A model generated the notes under the pieces. The model did no database searches, had not been told where the DNA came from, and was given only the letters and a program-made list of their open reading frames with translations. A program made the position numbers and the translations under genes. A stretch of DNA of 64,000 nucleotides from Caprimulgus europaeus (lineage: Eukaryota; Chordata; Aves; Caprimulgiformes; Caprimulgidae), in NCBI GenBank assembly GCA_907165065.1, contig OU015528.1:24882015-24946014 (forward strand), read 5' to 3'. Of this stretch, positions 1 to 12,557 are shown in pieces; the first letter of the stretch is position 1; each line of letters begins with the position of its first letter.

Positions 1-997
1 TTGTCACCTGTCACACTATCCCCAGTTTAGGCTCTTTTTTCAACTGTAATCATTATTAACCAGACAGGGACATTTTGGTGAATTTTCATCACAAAGGCAT
101 TAATATCTACCTTACATTACTAAGTACTTCTATATTAAGAAGCAAATAAATAAAGCATTTCTGTGAAATGTCATGCTACTGTCCAAGGGATTCAGGTGCA
201 GAACAGAGTTCAAAGTAGAGTGTTGCTCCTGGGGGTTTTAAATCTCACAGCATCTTGGTGACTACAGGAATGCTGTTTTTTACTGTACACTAAGGAAATT
301 AGCATCATATAAATAAACAAAGTCTGCTTACGGATCTTATAAATTTAAGTGTTTTACCCAAATATTTCAGAAAAACGAGCAACAGAAATCAATATTTTAG
401 GGTCCCAGGGATAGGGCACAAGGTCTGTCCCTTGTGGGGAGGTGAGCTGGGAACTAGCAGACCTGCTGGGAAGGGATGTGAATGGGGTCTCCAGGGGAGC
501 CTGGTCAGGTCCACGGGGGCCTCTTGGTGCTCTCAGGGCCTTGACATCTCATAGCTTAATGTATATAAAGCATTCCTCTCACATATTACCAGCATATACA
601 TCTAAAGAGGGGAGTTTTGGCTCAGGTATACTGGAGCAATACTCTACTATATATAGTAACGCTTGCTGATAAACTTTTAGTGGTTTTGACATGCAAGGAA
701 ACATTAGAATTAATTGAAAATACATCTAATGGAGTAGTTAATTCACTTTCAGAAGCTAGGAAGAAATTTCTGCTTTCTGTAGGAACCTATGTAACAGAAG
801 ATAGCAGTTGTGGTACATGTTAAAAAATCTCCTTGTCACTGATAGATGTGTTATATTTGCCTCTCCTTCCTCTACTGCAAGCCACCTTGTATATGATGAT
901 GGGAATCATTTTGTCTATTTACAACTGTTTGAAAGTAGGTTTCTAGTCTTGGAGAACCTACTAGGCTCTCACTGTATTTGTTACATAGAGGGATATA
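1..997. other. unique AT-rich DNA with a GC-rich patch
   Basis: No gene, RNA or recognised repeat is seen. About 400-545 is noticeably richer in G and C than its surroundings, with several G runs, and is the only compositional feature. The short open frames here have no recognisable motif and start and stop as expected by chance. Confidence 0.5.
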
Positions 998-1152
998 TCA
1001 TAGAATTATAGAGTAATTTGGGTTGGAAGAGACTTTTAAGGTCATATAGTCCAACACAGCTTGCTACGAGCAAGGACAGCTTCAACATGATCAGGTTGCT
1101 CAGAACCCTGTCCAACCTGACCTTGAATGTTTCCAGGAATGGGGCATCAATG
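998..1152 (-). mobile_element. CR1 LINE 3' end fragment
   Basis: Read on the minus strand, this ends in the CR1 3' terminal pattern: a phrase equivalent to 'TCCAACCCAAATTAC' followed by 'TATAATTCTATGA'. On the plus strand this appears as TCATAGAATTATAGA followed by GGTTGGAAGAGAC. The rest matches the CR1 3' untranslated and last coding part seen in the better copies at 30.9 and 49.6 kb, including the stretch for 'ACACTTCCAGG' in altered form. Only about 155 bp are kept, so it is a strongly 5'-truncated and old copy. Confidence 0.85.
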
Positions 1153-4100
1153 TTTTTTTATAAAGAGAGGGAGGAGACTTTCTATATAAGCCTATTCTAA
1201 GGTATATATTTAAAAGAAAGACAAAAATACAGCCTAACTATGCTCTACCTGACATTTGTAGCCACTATACTGATTAGCTTAGACTAAATGTCCAATCTTG
1301 AGATGGATAAAGTTAGCTGAAAAAAACCCCTATCCCAATAAGGAGAATGCCCACTCGGCTTGCTCAATAAATGTTACCTCTTGACAGCAGTTCATTACAT
1401 GAAGGAGAACCTTCCCCTACAACTTTAGTATTCTATTTTGAGTGCATTGCAACACTCTCTCCACAACTGTTGTACATGAGATATATTTTTATTTTACTGT
1501 CTATGAGTCACTTTTTTTTCCATATTGTCGCTACCATAAAGTTGTACTAGAAGTAAGAAAAAAGGTTTCTTATCATTTTAGTAGCGAGGTCCTATAAGTA
1601 AAAGAGTCAAAATACAAATTAGTTACAAAACAGAGCTGATCATTATATCAAAAACATTGCAGGATGTAGTTGTATCTAATGGGAAATAACTGGACTTGAC
1701 AGTCCAGGATGACTTATGGTAGTTTTGCTTTTATGTACACATAGTGTTAGGAGAGGTATTTATACTGCCTACCACTAGGTACAGCATGTCTTAGCCTAGG
1801 TTTGTTGTCTCACAAAGGTAACGGAATAAAAGAATACCTCCCAGAGGAACCTAATTTATGACCTCAGAATACTCCTTTGCAGCAGGATTCCCTTTTTTAA
1901 TAAGAATTTAGGGAAATTAATCCACAGTTACTCTACAGTGTAAAAGCCTACAAATAGATGGTGTAGAATCTTCACTAAGAAAATAATAATTCATTATTTT
2001 TCACAGACACTGATCTGAAAACAAAAAGTGGACAGGAGGATCATGGTCTCTGTGAGATGATAAGCAAACAAAATTTTAAATTGTTTTCATTGTTTGGACT
2101 AATCTTTTGTCAGTTTGCCTACAAATTTTGATTTGCTGCTATAGTAAGGCAAGTAGGACTACAGTGCTATTTCCTTAATTGTAACACTGGAATTTTTTCA
2201 TTTAATAGTTTATAAAGTTAATATCAAGCCAATAAACACATTGCCCAAATCAAGCAGGATTAAAGTTCTGCTGTACCTCAACAATAAGACCTTTCATAGA
2301 CATCCCTTCAAAACCCACAGTTTTTCCTAGGTTCACCAGGATTTTGCAAATGAAATCCTGATTCTGACCTTGCATAAGACCAAGGTTTCTTCCATAAAAG
2401 TTTTAACAAATCCATCTCAACATTTCAGCTCTGACCTTCTGTCTCAGTGGAAGAAAGAACATTTGAAAAAATGTTAAGTAAATACCCTGTGAAAATATGG
2501 GTGGTTTTTTAGCTCCAAATCAGGCAGAAAGTTGGAGCCTTGAGTCTTTGGGATGACTTTGTCTGGGACTGTTAATGAAACTCAGATGAGACTCTCCAGT
2601 TGAATTAGATACAAAGGCATGAATTTTAAAAATCTTCTTTTACTTGACAACATGACTATAAAATAGTTATAAAATTCTTTGTTCTAATTCCACACTCAAA
2701 AGCTCTGCTGTCAGGCTCTTATTACAGGCACTAAACAACGGGGTTGTAGTCAAGAAATCTGAATTGGCGTTATAGTGTATCTTTTTGTCCTCAACTTTGT
2801 TCTCTGTTAGTATGAATGTGCTTTTAGAACAGAACAGACCAAAGGACATGAAAGTGTTGGAAAAAATAAGCTGCCAGAGGAGCTGCGCAGGCAAATAAAA
2901 ACCTTAAACATTCTGTTTGTGAAAGGTGGCATGATGATTCTCAGTATGAAGTGCTGTTATTTTTCATAACTTTAACTAATTTAGGGATTTAATTTTTTTA
3001 TAGATTTGAAGATTTAACATCTTTAATAACTCCATTTGACAACTCAGGTGAGTATTAGCGCTTGAATATAACTGATCTTTGGCATACTGTCAGAGACTAC
3101 CATATCTCTCTAGAGAATCAGAATCTACCCTTCCTGTGATATCAATCCTCTTTGACTTCATCATGAGCTATGAAACTCTCTTGCTACCGAACAAGCAGCC
3201 CAAGCTCACTGTAATTACAAAGCAGACAAGAGTATGTGTTTGAGAGGAGAAGTATTGCAGCTTTTCATGTCAAAAGAAATCTTCCTTTGTGTGGATTCAG
3301 TGTCACTGACAAAAAACTGCCTGAAACAGGATTTTTACTCGCTTAACATATTATTCTGGTGTGAAGGAATAATTTCCAACCAAACACCTTACAGATAGCT
3401 GCTTACTGATTCTGCTAAGCACATTTATTGATAATGAGTTCTTCTAATTGCCAAAAAGACTTCAGTTCCAAACACTTCTACCTCTTTTCTAACCAGCAGG
3501 CAAGACATACACTGGTGGGTAGAGAAGGTATGAGTCAAATCCTGAGGTGAGTTACAGCTTTGTATAGTGCTTCTGAAATTAATAACTCTTCATGGTTATT
3601 AGATCAAATGTAAAATATGGTATATACAATTTGTTAATCAGATTTCTCTTTACTTTCCATCAGACTAAAAATAAATGAAAATGTAAAAACAAATTAATTC
3701 CAAGATATGAAGTAGTCTTGCTCCACTGATTGTACCTGGATTTATTGTGTTAGTAATGTACAGTATACTTGCTTCAAAATTAACTGTTCAGTACTTACTT
3801 GAACTAAGTCATGCTTGAATACCAATGCTTCTGAGAGTCATTGCAAAGTATAATCCCTCGTAACTCTGTTCCTACTGAAAATAGTCTTTACTCAGAACTA
3901 TTTTATTTTTGTAAATGCATGACATTTTTCTCAGATTTTATTATTTTAGAACTGTAGTAAGAGAAAAGAGAGAGGACTAGCTGAGACTATAGTGCCTCTG
4001 ACAGATTAAGTATTATCTTCCCTTCCCCAGAAAATCTTTATACCTGTAAATGTCACACATTGCACATAAGTAACAGAAAATAAAAAAAGTATTATCTGTT

Positions 4101-7100
4101 TTTATTTTGATTTCTTACTACCTGGTAATACTTCAGCAAATGGAAGATCAATGGAAAATTATACCTTGATTTTGGCAGGTTTGGGATCTGGTCCTTTGTA
4201 CATAGCTGGTTTTATCACCCAATTAATCTACTCCTCCTCTTTGAAAAGCATGACATCTCAAACTTAGATTTTTTTGAGAAGAAAAATATGATAAAATCTC
4301 AAAACTCAATCTATAAATATTCTCAGTAAGTATAACATTTTCAGTTATTTTGCTACCCCTCTCTTTTACACTTCACATTAGGAGATTAGTTCTTTAATGG
4401 ATCCCAGATGTTATTTAGAGTCTATGAAATTTAGCTGACCAAAACTCATCACAGAGAAACAAATGCCTCTTACATATATATAAGTATATAGTCATCTATA
4501 CATTCATACGTTTATATATATACAATGATTTCATTTGCAATGAACTTCATTTTGTGATGTTTTGTGTACCATTGTTAAAAGTTTGCTCTTTCATCAGTAC
4601 TGCCAATATTAACAAAACTAACACAGTGTAGAATGCCAGCTTTTCCACCATGAAGCTATGTATTAGTATTGTGGACAAAAACTGATTGTTATTGGACTCT
4701 TTTATTTATTTTGAGAGCTATCTGCCATGTTTGAAGGAAAATCAAATGAAAAAATGATAGCTAGAGCTCTGAAGTTAAATTAAGCTTTGCTAAGATGTTT
4801 AAGCTAAGTTGGATACATAGAAAAATAAGAATGCAGTCTGGAAAGTTAGTGTGTGAAACTTCTTCTAGTGTCTGCATCCATTGACGTAAAATTATATGTC
4901 AAAATTACTGAATTAGAATTCTTTAGGTAAGAACAATGAACAATCCCCAGGATTTTTTTTTTTTTTTAAGTTTTCTTGAATTTGCATAAATATTTTAATC
5001 CCAAAATCTAGGTAAACTGCTGAGTGCCTTTAATTTCCAAATTCACTCTAAACATGTTTATTGAGTCCCTGACCACCTCCATTAAGGAAGTTTGAATATA
5101 TGCCTGGTTACTGTTACCAGTCATTTTTATGAATACTATCAATACAAGCAATTAAAATTTTTCACATAAAAATAATTTAGCTCAGAGTTTGGACCATCAA
5201 ATGACTACCAGGCAGGTTAAGAAGAAAATGTCTTCTTTAGTACAACAGTGCAGTTATAAAGATATGTGAAGTGGTGAAAAAAGTACTTAAAACAGGGAAT
5301 TAGCGGACAGTTTTTCAAATTGGTATCTTTCCTCTTCAAAGATATCTGCTAGATGTAACAGATGATGGAGTCCATAGACAGGTAGTGACCTAAGGAGGGA
5401 GAAAAAGTAACAGAAACAAATTCATGTAAAAGAATCATCATGATATAAGGGTTTCTTTTCAGAGGCAACATACAATGTTCTTATATTTTTAGTATCATCT
5501 GGAAGAGCTTAGCAAAATAAAGATCCAGGAAGTAAAGATCAAGCTAAAAATGTTTGTGGAACTCATTGACATTTAAAAATATACAGGGTATGAGGCTGCA
5601 GAAAAATATCTAGAGCACAGACTTTTTGACTTAGATATTGAACATGGATGCATGGCAGAAGAAAAGATAGTTACAAGACTAATAGTTTGGGAGCAAATTT
5701 ACTGGACGGAAGTAATACGACTAGAAGAAAAAAAAAACAACAAAAAAACCCAACGATATATATATACACATATATAAAAAATAAGGAATCAGAACATCAG
5801 GAGGAAAGATCAAAAGACAGAATCATTTGCAGACAAAATGAGAAAGAGATAATTGAGCTCCACACAGATAGAAAGCAGCAGATATGTGTGACCACAAAGA
5901 AAATCAAAAGGCATATTGCCAAAGTAAGTTCAGGCAACATAAGGGTTTTGCTGTCAGACAGAAAAGAGAGCAGTTCAGTCAGAAAAAAATGGGTCTCAGG
6001 CAGTATTCCCTCTTACAAAACTTAGGTTCAAACGCTAGAATAAAATGCTAATGATATACTTCATACCAGAATTAACGTCTCTGGCAGGTTCATATTGAAA
6101 TGGGTGAAAAGTTCATGTACTCAAATACAGTTCTTTAATGGAGAACTTCAGTAGAGTGGAGTATACATAGAAACCTACACCATAGGTTTTTACTGGTCAG
6201 GTGCAATGAATTCCACTCAAACCAATTATACAAGCATACTAAAAATATACAGTTCAAGTGATCATGCCTTGACTTTTATGGGTCTCTGGAAAAGCCTGCT
6301 GGAGTCATGGTGGATTAATAGGAATTCATGCACACAAGAAGGTGTCTCACAAGAAGGGTTTTATGATAAAAGTATTGTGTGGTATCCACAGAAAAGGAAC
6401 TTATCAAAAACAAAGAGAGAGAGAAATGTCATAACACCTGGCTTTGGGACTGTGGGTTGTCCACAGATGAGAAGTGTTCTAAACAAAGAAATTATGTTAA
6501 ATTGAATGAAGTCACACCACAATCTGGTGGTGACTCCACAGGTCCTTTTGCTCTCTTCACACTTCTCATAACCTTTAAGTATTGTCTACTGTTGAAGGTA
6601 AACATGACAAGAGTCATGACTTACTAGTTCAATCCAGCATGGCAAATAGCCATGTTCCTAGTATAGATCTTTTTACTAAGGTTGCAATATAAAACAAAAG
6701 AGGGGATAATGTATTTTCTTCTTTGAAATGTTTACTACAAAAAGGGTCATAAGAAATGTCAATAACCTGAAAGAAACACTCCTCATCTTTCATTTTCATA
6801 TTTAACTGTCTTATACAGTTGAATTCATCCAGATGATTGAATCAACAAAAAACCAAGACATTTAACAAAATACCTTTCTTTTAAAAAATAAGTGTTTTGG
6901 TGTTTTCTGTTATGACTGGGACACTGAGATAAAACTAACAGTTTTAGTACTAGTCCTCCCCCTCTAAAAAACTCACAACACAGTAATTTTGTGGGTTATA
7001 AGGAATATTAAAATAGACTGTAAATACCCCTTTCCATATTCATAATCCTACACTGAATGTTGTTGATTTGTCTAAATTTTATTTTTCTTTAGACAAAACT

Positions 7101-9984
7101 GAAGATTTTCTATTAATTTGAACAAAGATACAGATAGCAGTTTGGTAGGGTTAAGCTTACCACACAGAATTTTGCTTCAATGATCCTTTTAATATTAACT
7201 AATATTTAGCATCACATTTGTTAGAGCAACACAGAGAAAGATATCTAAAAGGATATACTTCTGCTAAAGGTGACAAGTAATCTAATGACCTCTTTTAGAA
7301 AGAAAAGAAAGTCCTCAGGGGTGGCTACAACAGCCTAACTTTGATATTCCAAGCCCTGCCTGGAAGAGGCTTTCTTTCTCTGTTGACCCTAAAGGAAACT
7401 CCACCAGAGTAGCAAAGCAAGAAAACCAGACTCTGTGACTAATCTCCTTTGAGTTAAAAGATACTGATTCAAAACTCTGTGGTGTAGTGTTTGCTCACTG
7501 GTTAAAGCCTAATGAGTACCAAAGCAATTCAGCTATAGAATTCACACATGACTTTTGCTAGCCATCAAGCTATCAAAGACAGCAATCCCATCCACTCTAG
7601 AGAAGGCAAAAAGAAAATTTCTAGAATCTTTCAAATCAGGCAGCTAGTCTTTTCAGCCTTTTAGCTAATAAGCTACTCTGCATGAATCTCCTTTACTGAG
7701 CTGGAAGCCTTTTAAATCTGCCAGCTGGAAAACAGGCTCCCATGTTGTTTCCTATATCTGGCACATATTTGTCTTTGCAAACAGAGACAGTTGCCCTTCT
7801 GAGTCTTTAAAGGACTACGTGGCTTCTTAAAGTCTTCTCCATGTAAATCGTTTCAGTAGAGTACAGATGTTTTAACACCCCAGGAGAGGATTCACCTAGT
7901 GCAAAAACCACACTGTACTAACACAGTTCTTTCTGTAGTGCTCCTTCATGTAGAGTATAGCAAGGACATTTAGCACAAACTTTCAAACCTGTAAGCATTT
8001 GGTTTATTAGAAAAAGTAGTTAAAACATGCAATGTGTTCTCAGTCAAAGCAAAACCTGAGCAGTGTAAAAATAAATTTAAAATCATTTTTCTGTTCTTTA
8101 TGATACCTCTCAAGAGGCTGAGCACAGAATTAGACCTCCATGTTCTTTATACAACCCTCTGAAGAATTATGGGTGCTTTGTAGATCAAATGCAATGACAC
8201 TTTCTCTGACTTTAGAAGATAGTCTAATTTTAAACTCACTGCAAGTTTTGAGAACTGAATAAGAGGAGAAGGCATGAGGGAGGAAAAATATTACACTAAT
8301 ATTAAAAAATAAAAAGATACACAGTCTATAATTTTCCTGTAAGAAATCTATTCACAATTTTTACTGTAGTTTATTTTCCACATACTTTCTTCTAGGCTGA
8401 AGGTTAAAAAGGTGTCCTCTATATTATCTTCATCCATGCTTGTGGCATCCTAAATTGGCAGTTCTCTCCTTTTTGGGTGGTTATCCAAAACAATCACCAT
8501 CTATCCCTACGTATATATCTTCACAAAAACAGTCCACATGAAAAACAAGTATGCATATAGAGACATAAAAGGAATGGAACATGCCATATAGGGAAAAATA
8601 CTCAGTTTATCTTAGATTTAATTGCTTAACAAATGACAAAACCAGCTTAGCAAGAAATTCATACTGTAAACATATAGGAAAACATAAAGATTCAGATTGT
8701 CCTTCTAATTAATATTTTATATAATTTATTGCACTGATAAGGACTGTTACAGTGGACATCATCATACTACCAAAACAAAAGTTGTTCGCAAAGTACTAGA
8801 ACATGGACTTTTCCCTAAATCTATTACAAAGATGTAAAAACACAGCAATAATTTTTGGTTTACGCTCAGTATTCAACACACTCAGTTGCTGAATTTATGT
8901 AGTCAGTACATGTCATTAGACGGCTCTTGATTTTTGTGGTGGAGGAAATGTGACCCTGATGGCTAGCTCACTCCTCTCACTCTCTCATTGGCAGAGATTT
9001 GTCTACTTCATTGTGTCTTGATCTACATATCTGGTTATTTGCTTTCTTCAGAGATATGCAGGTTTCCTTTGTTTATACCAACCAGGTATAGGTCTTATTT
9101 TCATGGGGTAGAATTATGCTTTCATTATTGGTATAAACATTATTTCTTATAAACAATGGAGTTACAGACTTTGTAGTATATTTGCATAAAGTTATGAATA
9201 GTAATATGGAGCAATGTAGTGCTGTGTTGAAGTAGTTGAAACAATTAAAGTACCTACTTTCTACTGAGTATTTTTTCTACTGTTAAAATGTTATACCACT
9301 GTACAACCACAGGTACTCATTTCAATTTATAAACTACACTCAGCACATGCATAGTCAGCATGGACCTACCCACTATTAATTTTGCTCACATTAGCACTCA
9401 CAGGCTTTAACATCACATTTGTGTTGATATTTATACTTCGTCAGCTGTTCTTCTCTTTTGAGTCTTGGCAGGTAATAAGAATTCAGTCCAGCAGACATTT
9501 TTTTAATATAAGTGGTCCTTACAGTGTGCAACAACAGAGCAAAATGGAAGACTATTTATGCAGGATTCTCCTCAGCTAACCAAACCAAAGGATCTGGAAA
9601 AGATATTTATTGCTGTACAACCCCACAGACACCAGTTCTAGCTTTAACAAGAGATATCTCAAATTTCTACTTACTTCCTACTTTAGATGGCACTATGTCA
9701 CATAATTAGGGACAGGCAGGTGCAAAGCTGATGTTGAGATGTCTGCCAATACGAACCCAACCAGTCTGGAGCCCTGGTAGATGCTCTGTGCTGGTAGATA
9801 TACAACCCTGTGCCTGCTGTTCACTCTGAAAAGCCAGGGGACCAGCCAGGGGACCATCACTATCAGCTCAATCAATTTCCCATCAAGAAAGAAGGTGTAG
9901 GAGTGCTGCACAACTGCACTAATATGTAAGGTATATCCTTTGCTGTGAAAGGTGGTGTGAGTCATGAGACAGTGTTTTGAGCAC
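1153..9984. other. unique AT-rich DNA, no gene seen
   Basis: Nearly 9 kb without a recognised gene, RNA or dispersed repeat. Short simple-sequence patches occur, such as TA-rich DNA near 4470-4525 and 5755-5780 and a T run near 4952. The longest open frame (5648-6025, plus, 125 codons) is lysine- and arginine-rich because the DNA is purine-rich, spans an A-run and TA repeat, and has no motif, so it is not called a gene. A perfect 12-bp tandem duplication (agccaggggacc) lies at 9832-9855, just before the CR1 3' end that follows. Confidence 0.5.
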
Positions 9985-10175
9985 TGAAAAGTTATCAAGC
10001 ATTGGAATAGGCTGCCCAGGGAGGTGGTGGAGTCACTGTCCCTGGAGTTATTCAAAATACATGTAGATGTGGTGCTTAGGGACATGATTTAGAGATGGAC
10101 TTGGCAATGTTAGGTTTATGGTTGGACTTGATGGAGCAAGGTCTTTTCCAGCCAAAACGATTTAATGATTTAATG
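9985..10175 (+). mobile_element. CR1 LINE 3' end fragment
   Basis: This carries the CR1 C-terminal coding phrase for 'GCCCAGGGAGGTGGTGGAG', then the 3' untranslated part with 'GGTTGGACTTGATGG' and a decayed 'TTTTCCAGCC...GATTTAATGATTTAATG' tail, the mutated form of the ATTCTATG repeat. Orientation is therefore plus. The sequence upstream (about 9700-9985) does not clearly match CR1 and may be unrelated. The copy is old by its many differences from the 54-kb copy. Confidence 0.85.
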
Positions 10176-12311
10176 TCACACTTGGATGTCTGTAGCGTTA
10201 CTGTGCATATCTACATCAAGTTCTGGGAAGACTGGATAGCCATAAGACCAACAATATATACATGATATACCAATCTGCAATATCACTTTTATAACCAACA
10301 ACCCAGATTTCTATCGTTGGCATAAATGGAGAACAGTTGACTATTGCTGAAAAGAAAGAAGCTGTAACATATCTAAAACTGAAGCTTCTCTGAAAACTTT
10401 CTTTACAAAAATAATTTTCCAGACTTTGGTAAGAAATCGTCTTTTCAGTATTGTTTTATCAGTAAATACATAGCTCAGTTAAAAATCTCTCTTAATTTAG
10501 TGTTCTTGACCTACCTAAAATCTTCAAGAATCTAGCATGTCAGAGAAAGTTATAAAGATTCTATATTAAATATACCAGCAATCCTATAGTATGGACTCCA
10601 CTTTTATTAAAATATCTTGACATGTGCCCCCAAAACATTAAAAACCAAAAAAAACCTTGTTTATGTATTTGCATACACTCTTAAAGTGTAAGCCAGTTAG
10701 AAAATGTCATTTCCCACTTTTTAATACCTTAAAGAAACTCTCTTTCTTTTCCCCTTACTCCTTCAGGGAAGGCTTTCCAAGTGTTTTATAACGAACTGAA
10801 AACTAAAATATATTTATCTAGAAATTTCATAGCTGTGTCTCCCTGGACTTTTAGTTTGATGTGCCTCATGTTTTAATTTCCATTTTATTCCCTTAATCAG
10901 ATTACTGTCTATAATGATCTTCCATGTTTTCTCTTCATTAAGTGTAACAAGTGCCAAGACCTTACCTATATCACAGGAAAGGAAATCTGGTGGAGGAATA
11001 GAATGTATATACTAATACTAATGTCTAAAAAACTCCCTCCTACCCCAACATTGCTCTAATCGTATTTCACAGATCAGTTTCGGAAAGAGGATGAAAAGGG
11101 AGTGGAACTCTTTCCCCTAGTATAAACTTTACCCTAAAGAAAATTAACACTAAATTTAAAAAAAGAGAAAATTCTGCCTTTAATTATGAGAGTAAGCTAT
11201 GAGAACAGCACATATTCCTTTTGTTCTTTTAGCTCTCAACTCATTTCACCTAACAGGAAACTTAAATCTTTCCAGTCTTCTTTCTAACATAGACATAATT
11301 TTTATGAGTCTTGAATTGTAAGATTGCAATGAAATTTGACCATAGAAGAACTGTAAAATAAGTGACTAATCAGTATGCATTCAACTTTGTTATACATACC
11401 CATTGTTATGATACTGCTTGCTGTTTGAGAAGTGATATCCATGCAATGTAATTAATTGTTATTTATTAAATAGACAGAGATTGCAGCAATACCCAGAACA
11501 CAGTAACTCTAATTGAAACATTTCCAAATGTCACCGTTTAGTAAAGACATGTCACAGGATAAAGGTGAACACATGATAGATGAGCAGATAAAAAGGTGCT
11601 TAATTTCTTGTCAAACTGCACTAAAAAGTCCATAGAAGTCTCTTCTACCCACTCACCACTCTTGTCTGAACTTACAGCACTGATGGTTTAAAGATCTACC
11701 TCCTTATTTAAAAATGTAACTGTCCCTTTTACTTCTTTTTTTCATTTTCTTTCTGTTGATACTCACTGTATTGCAAAAAGAGCTTGACACAAGTCAAGGA
11801 TATTAAAGAATGAAACATTCATTATTTTAAAAAGCATTAATTTATTGTAGCTTTATTGGAGACAGTGAGAAAAGACGAACATCCATTCCATATGAACTTA
11901 AAACCTGCCATGTAATCCCAAGCATTTTTCTCAGAATAAAGATTAGACTTCCTTGAACTGTAGGTAACTTAACAGTTGATAGCAATAGAATTTTATGGGT
12001 ATTGCAATACTAAAAAGTCAGCTTGGTCTTAAACTGAAAATTTATTTTTTTCCTAGGAGAAGGGAATATCTCCTTAGTTTTCTGTAGGATACCAGTTGAT
12101 TTTTTGTTCTGGAGCAAAATGTTTTACTATTAACAGCTAAATATAACAACCTAACTGACAATATATTGCTTTCTATGATATCCTCACAGATCATAACTCT
12201 TTTTGAATGCATTGATATTTGAAATTACTCACCATAAGAAATGCCAATTCATATCTTCATTTTTATAACTTGTATTTCAATAAGGGAGCAAATAGATTTG
12301 CATGGAACTTT
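10176..12311. other. unique AT-rich DNA, no gene seen
   Basis: About 2.1 kb of AT-rich sequence with no recognised gene or dispersed repeat. Open frames are short and lack motifs. Confidence 0.5.
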
Positions 12312-12557
12312 GTTTTTTCTTTTTTTTTCTTTTTCTTTTTCTTTTTCTTTTTCTTTTTCTTTTTCTTTTTCTTTTTCTTTTTCTTTTTCTTTTTTTTTCT
12401 TTTTCTTTTTCTTTTTCTTTTTCTTTTTCTTTTTCTTTTTCTTTTTCTTTTTCTTTTTCTTTTTCTTTTTCTTTTTCTTTTTCTTTTTCTTTTTCTTTTT
12501 CTTTTTCTTTTTCTTTTTCTTTTTCTTTTTCTTTTTCTTTTTCTTTTTCTTTTTTCT
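12312..12557. repeat. (CTTTTT)n hexanucleotide microsatellite
   Basis: About 245 bp of almost pure pyrimidine on the plus strand, built from a CTTTTT unit repeated roughly 40 times. Two identical interruptions, each with nine T between C residues, lie 70 bp apart (C at 12319 and at 12389), which suggests an internal 70-bp duplication. An 11-A run follows directly at 12558-12568. The unit is six bases, so all three frames of each strand stay open and give long runs of Phe-Leu, Phe-Ser, Lys-Arg or Lys-Glu. These are artefacts, not proteins. Confidence 0.97.

Noticed and set aside
4465..4525. TA-rich stretch that could be read as a microsatellite
   Set aside because: Too irregular and short to list as a tandem repeat.
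5648..6025. 125-codon lysine-rich ORF
   Set aside because: Composition follows purine-rich DNA with an A run and a TA repeat. No motif and no sign of a coding pattern.
9693..10085. 130-codon minus-strand ORF
   Set aside because: Largely the antisense of a CR1 3' end and the 12-bp duplication beside it.
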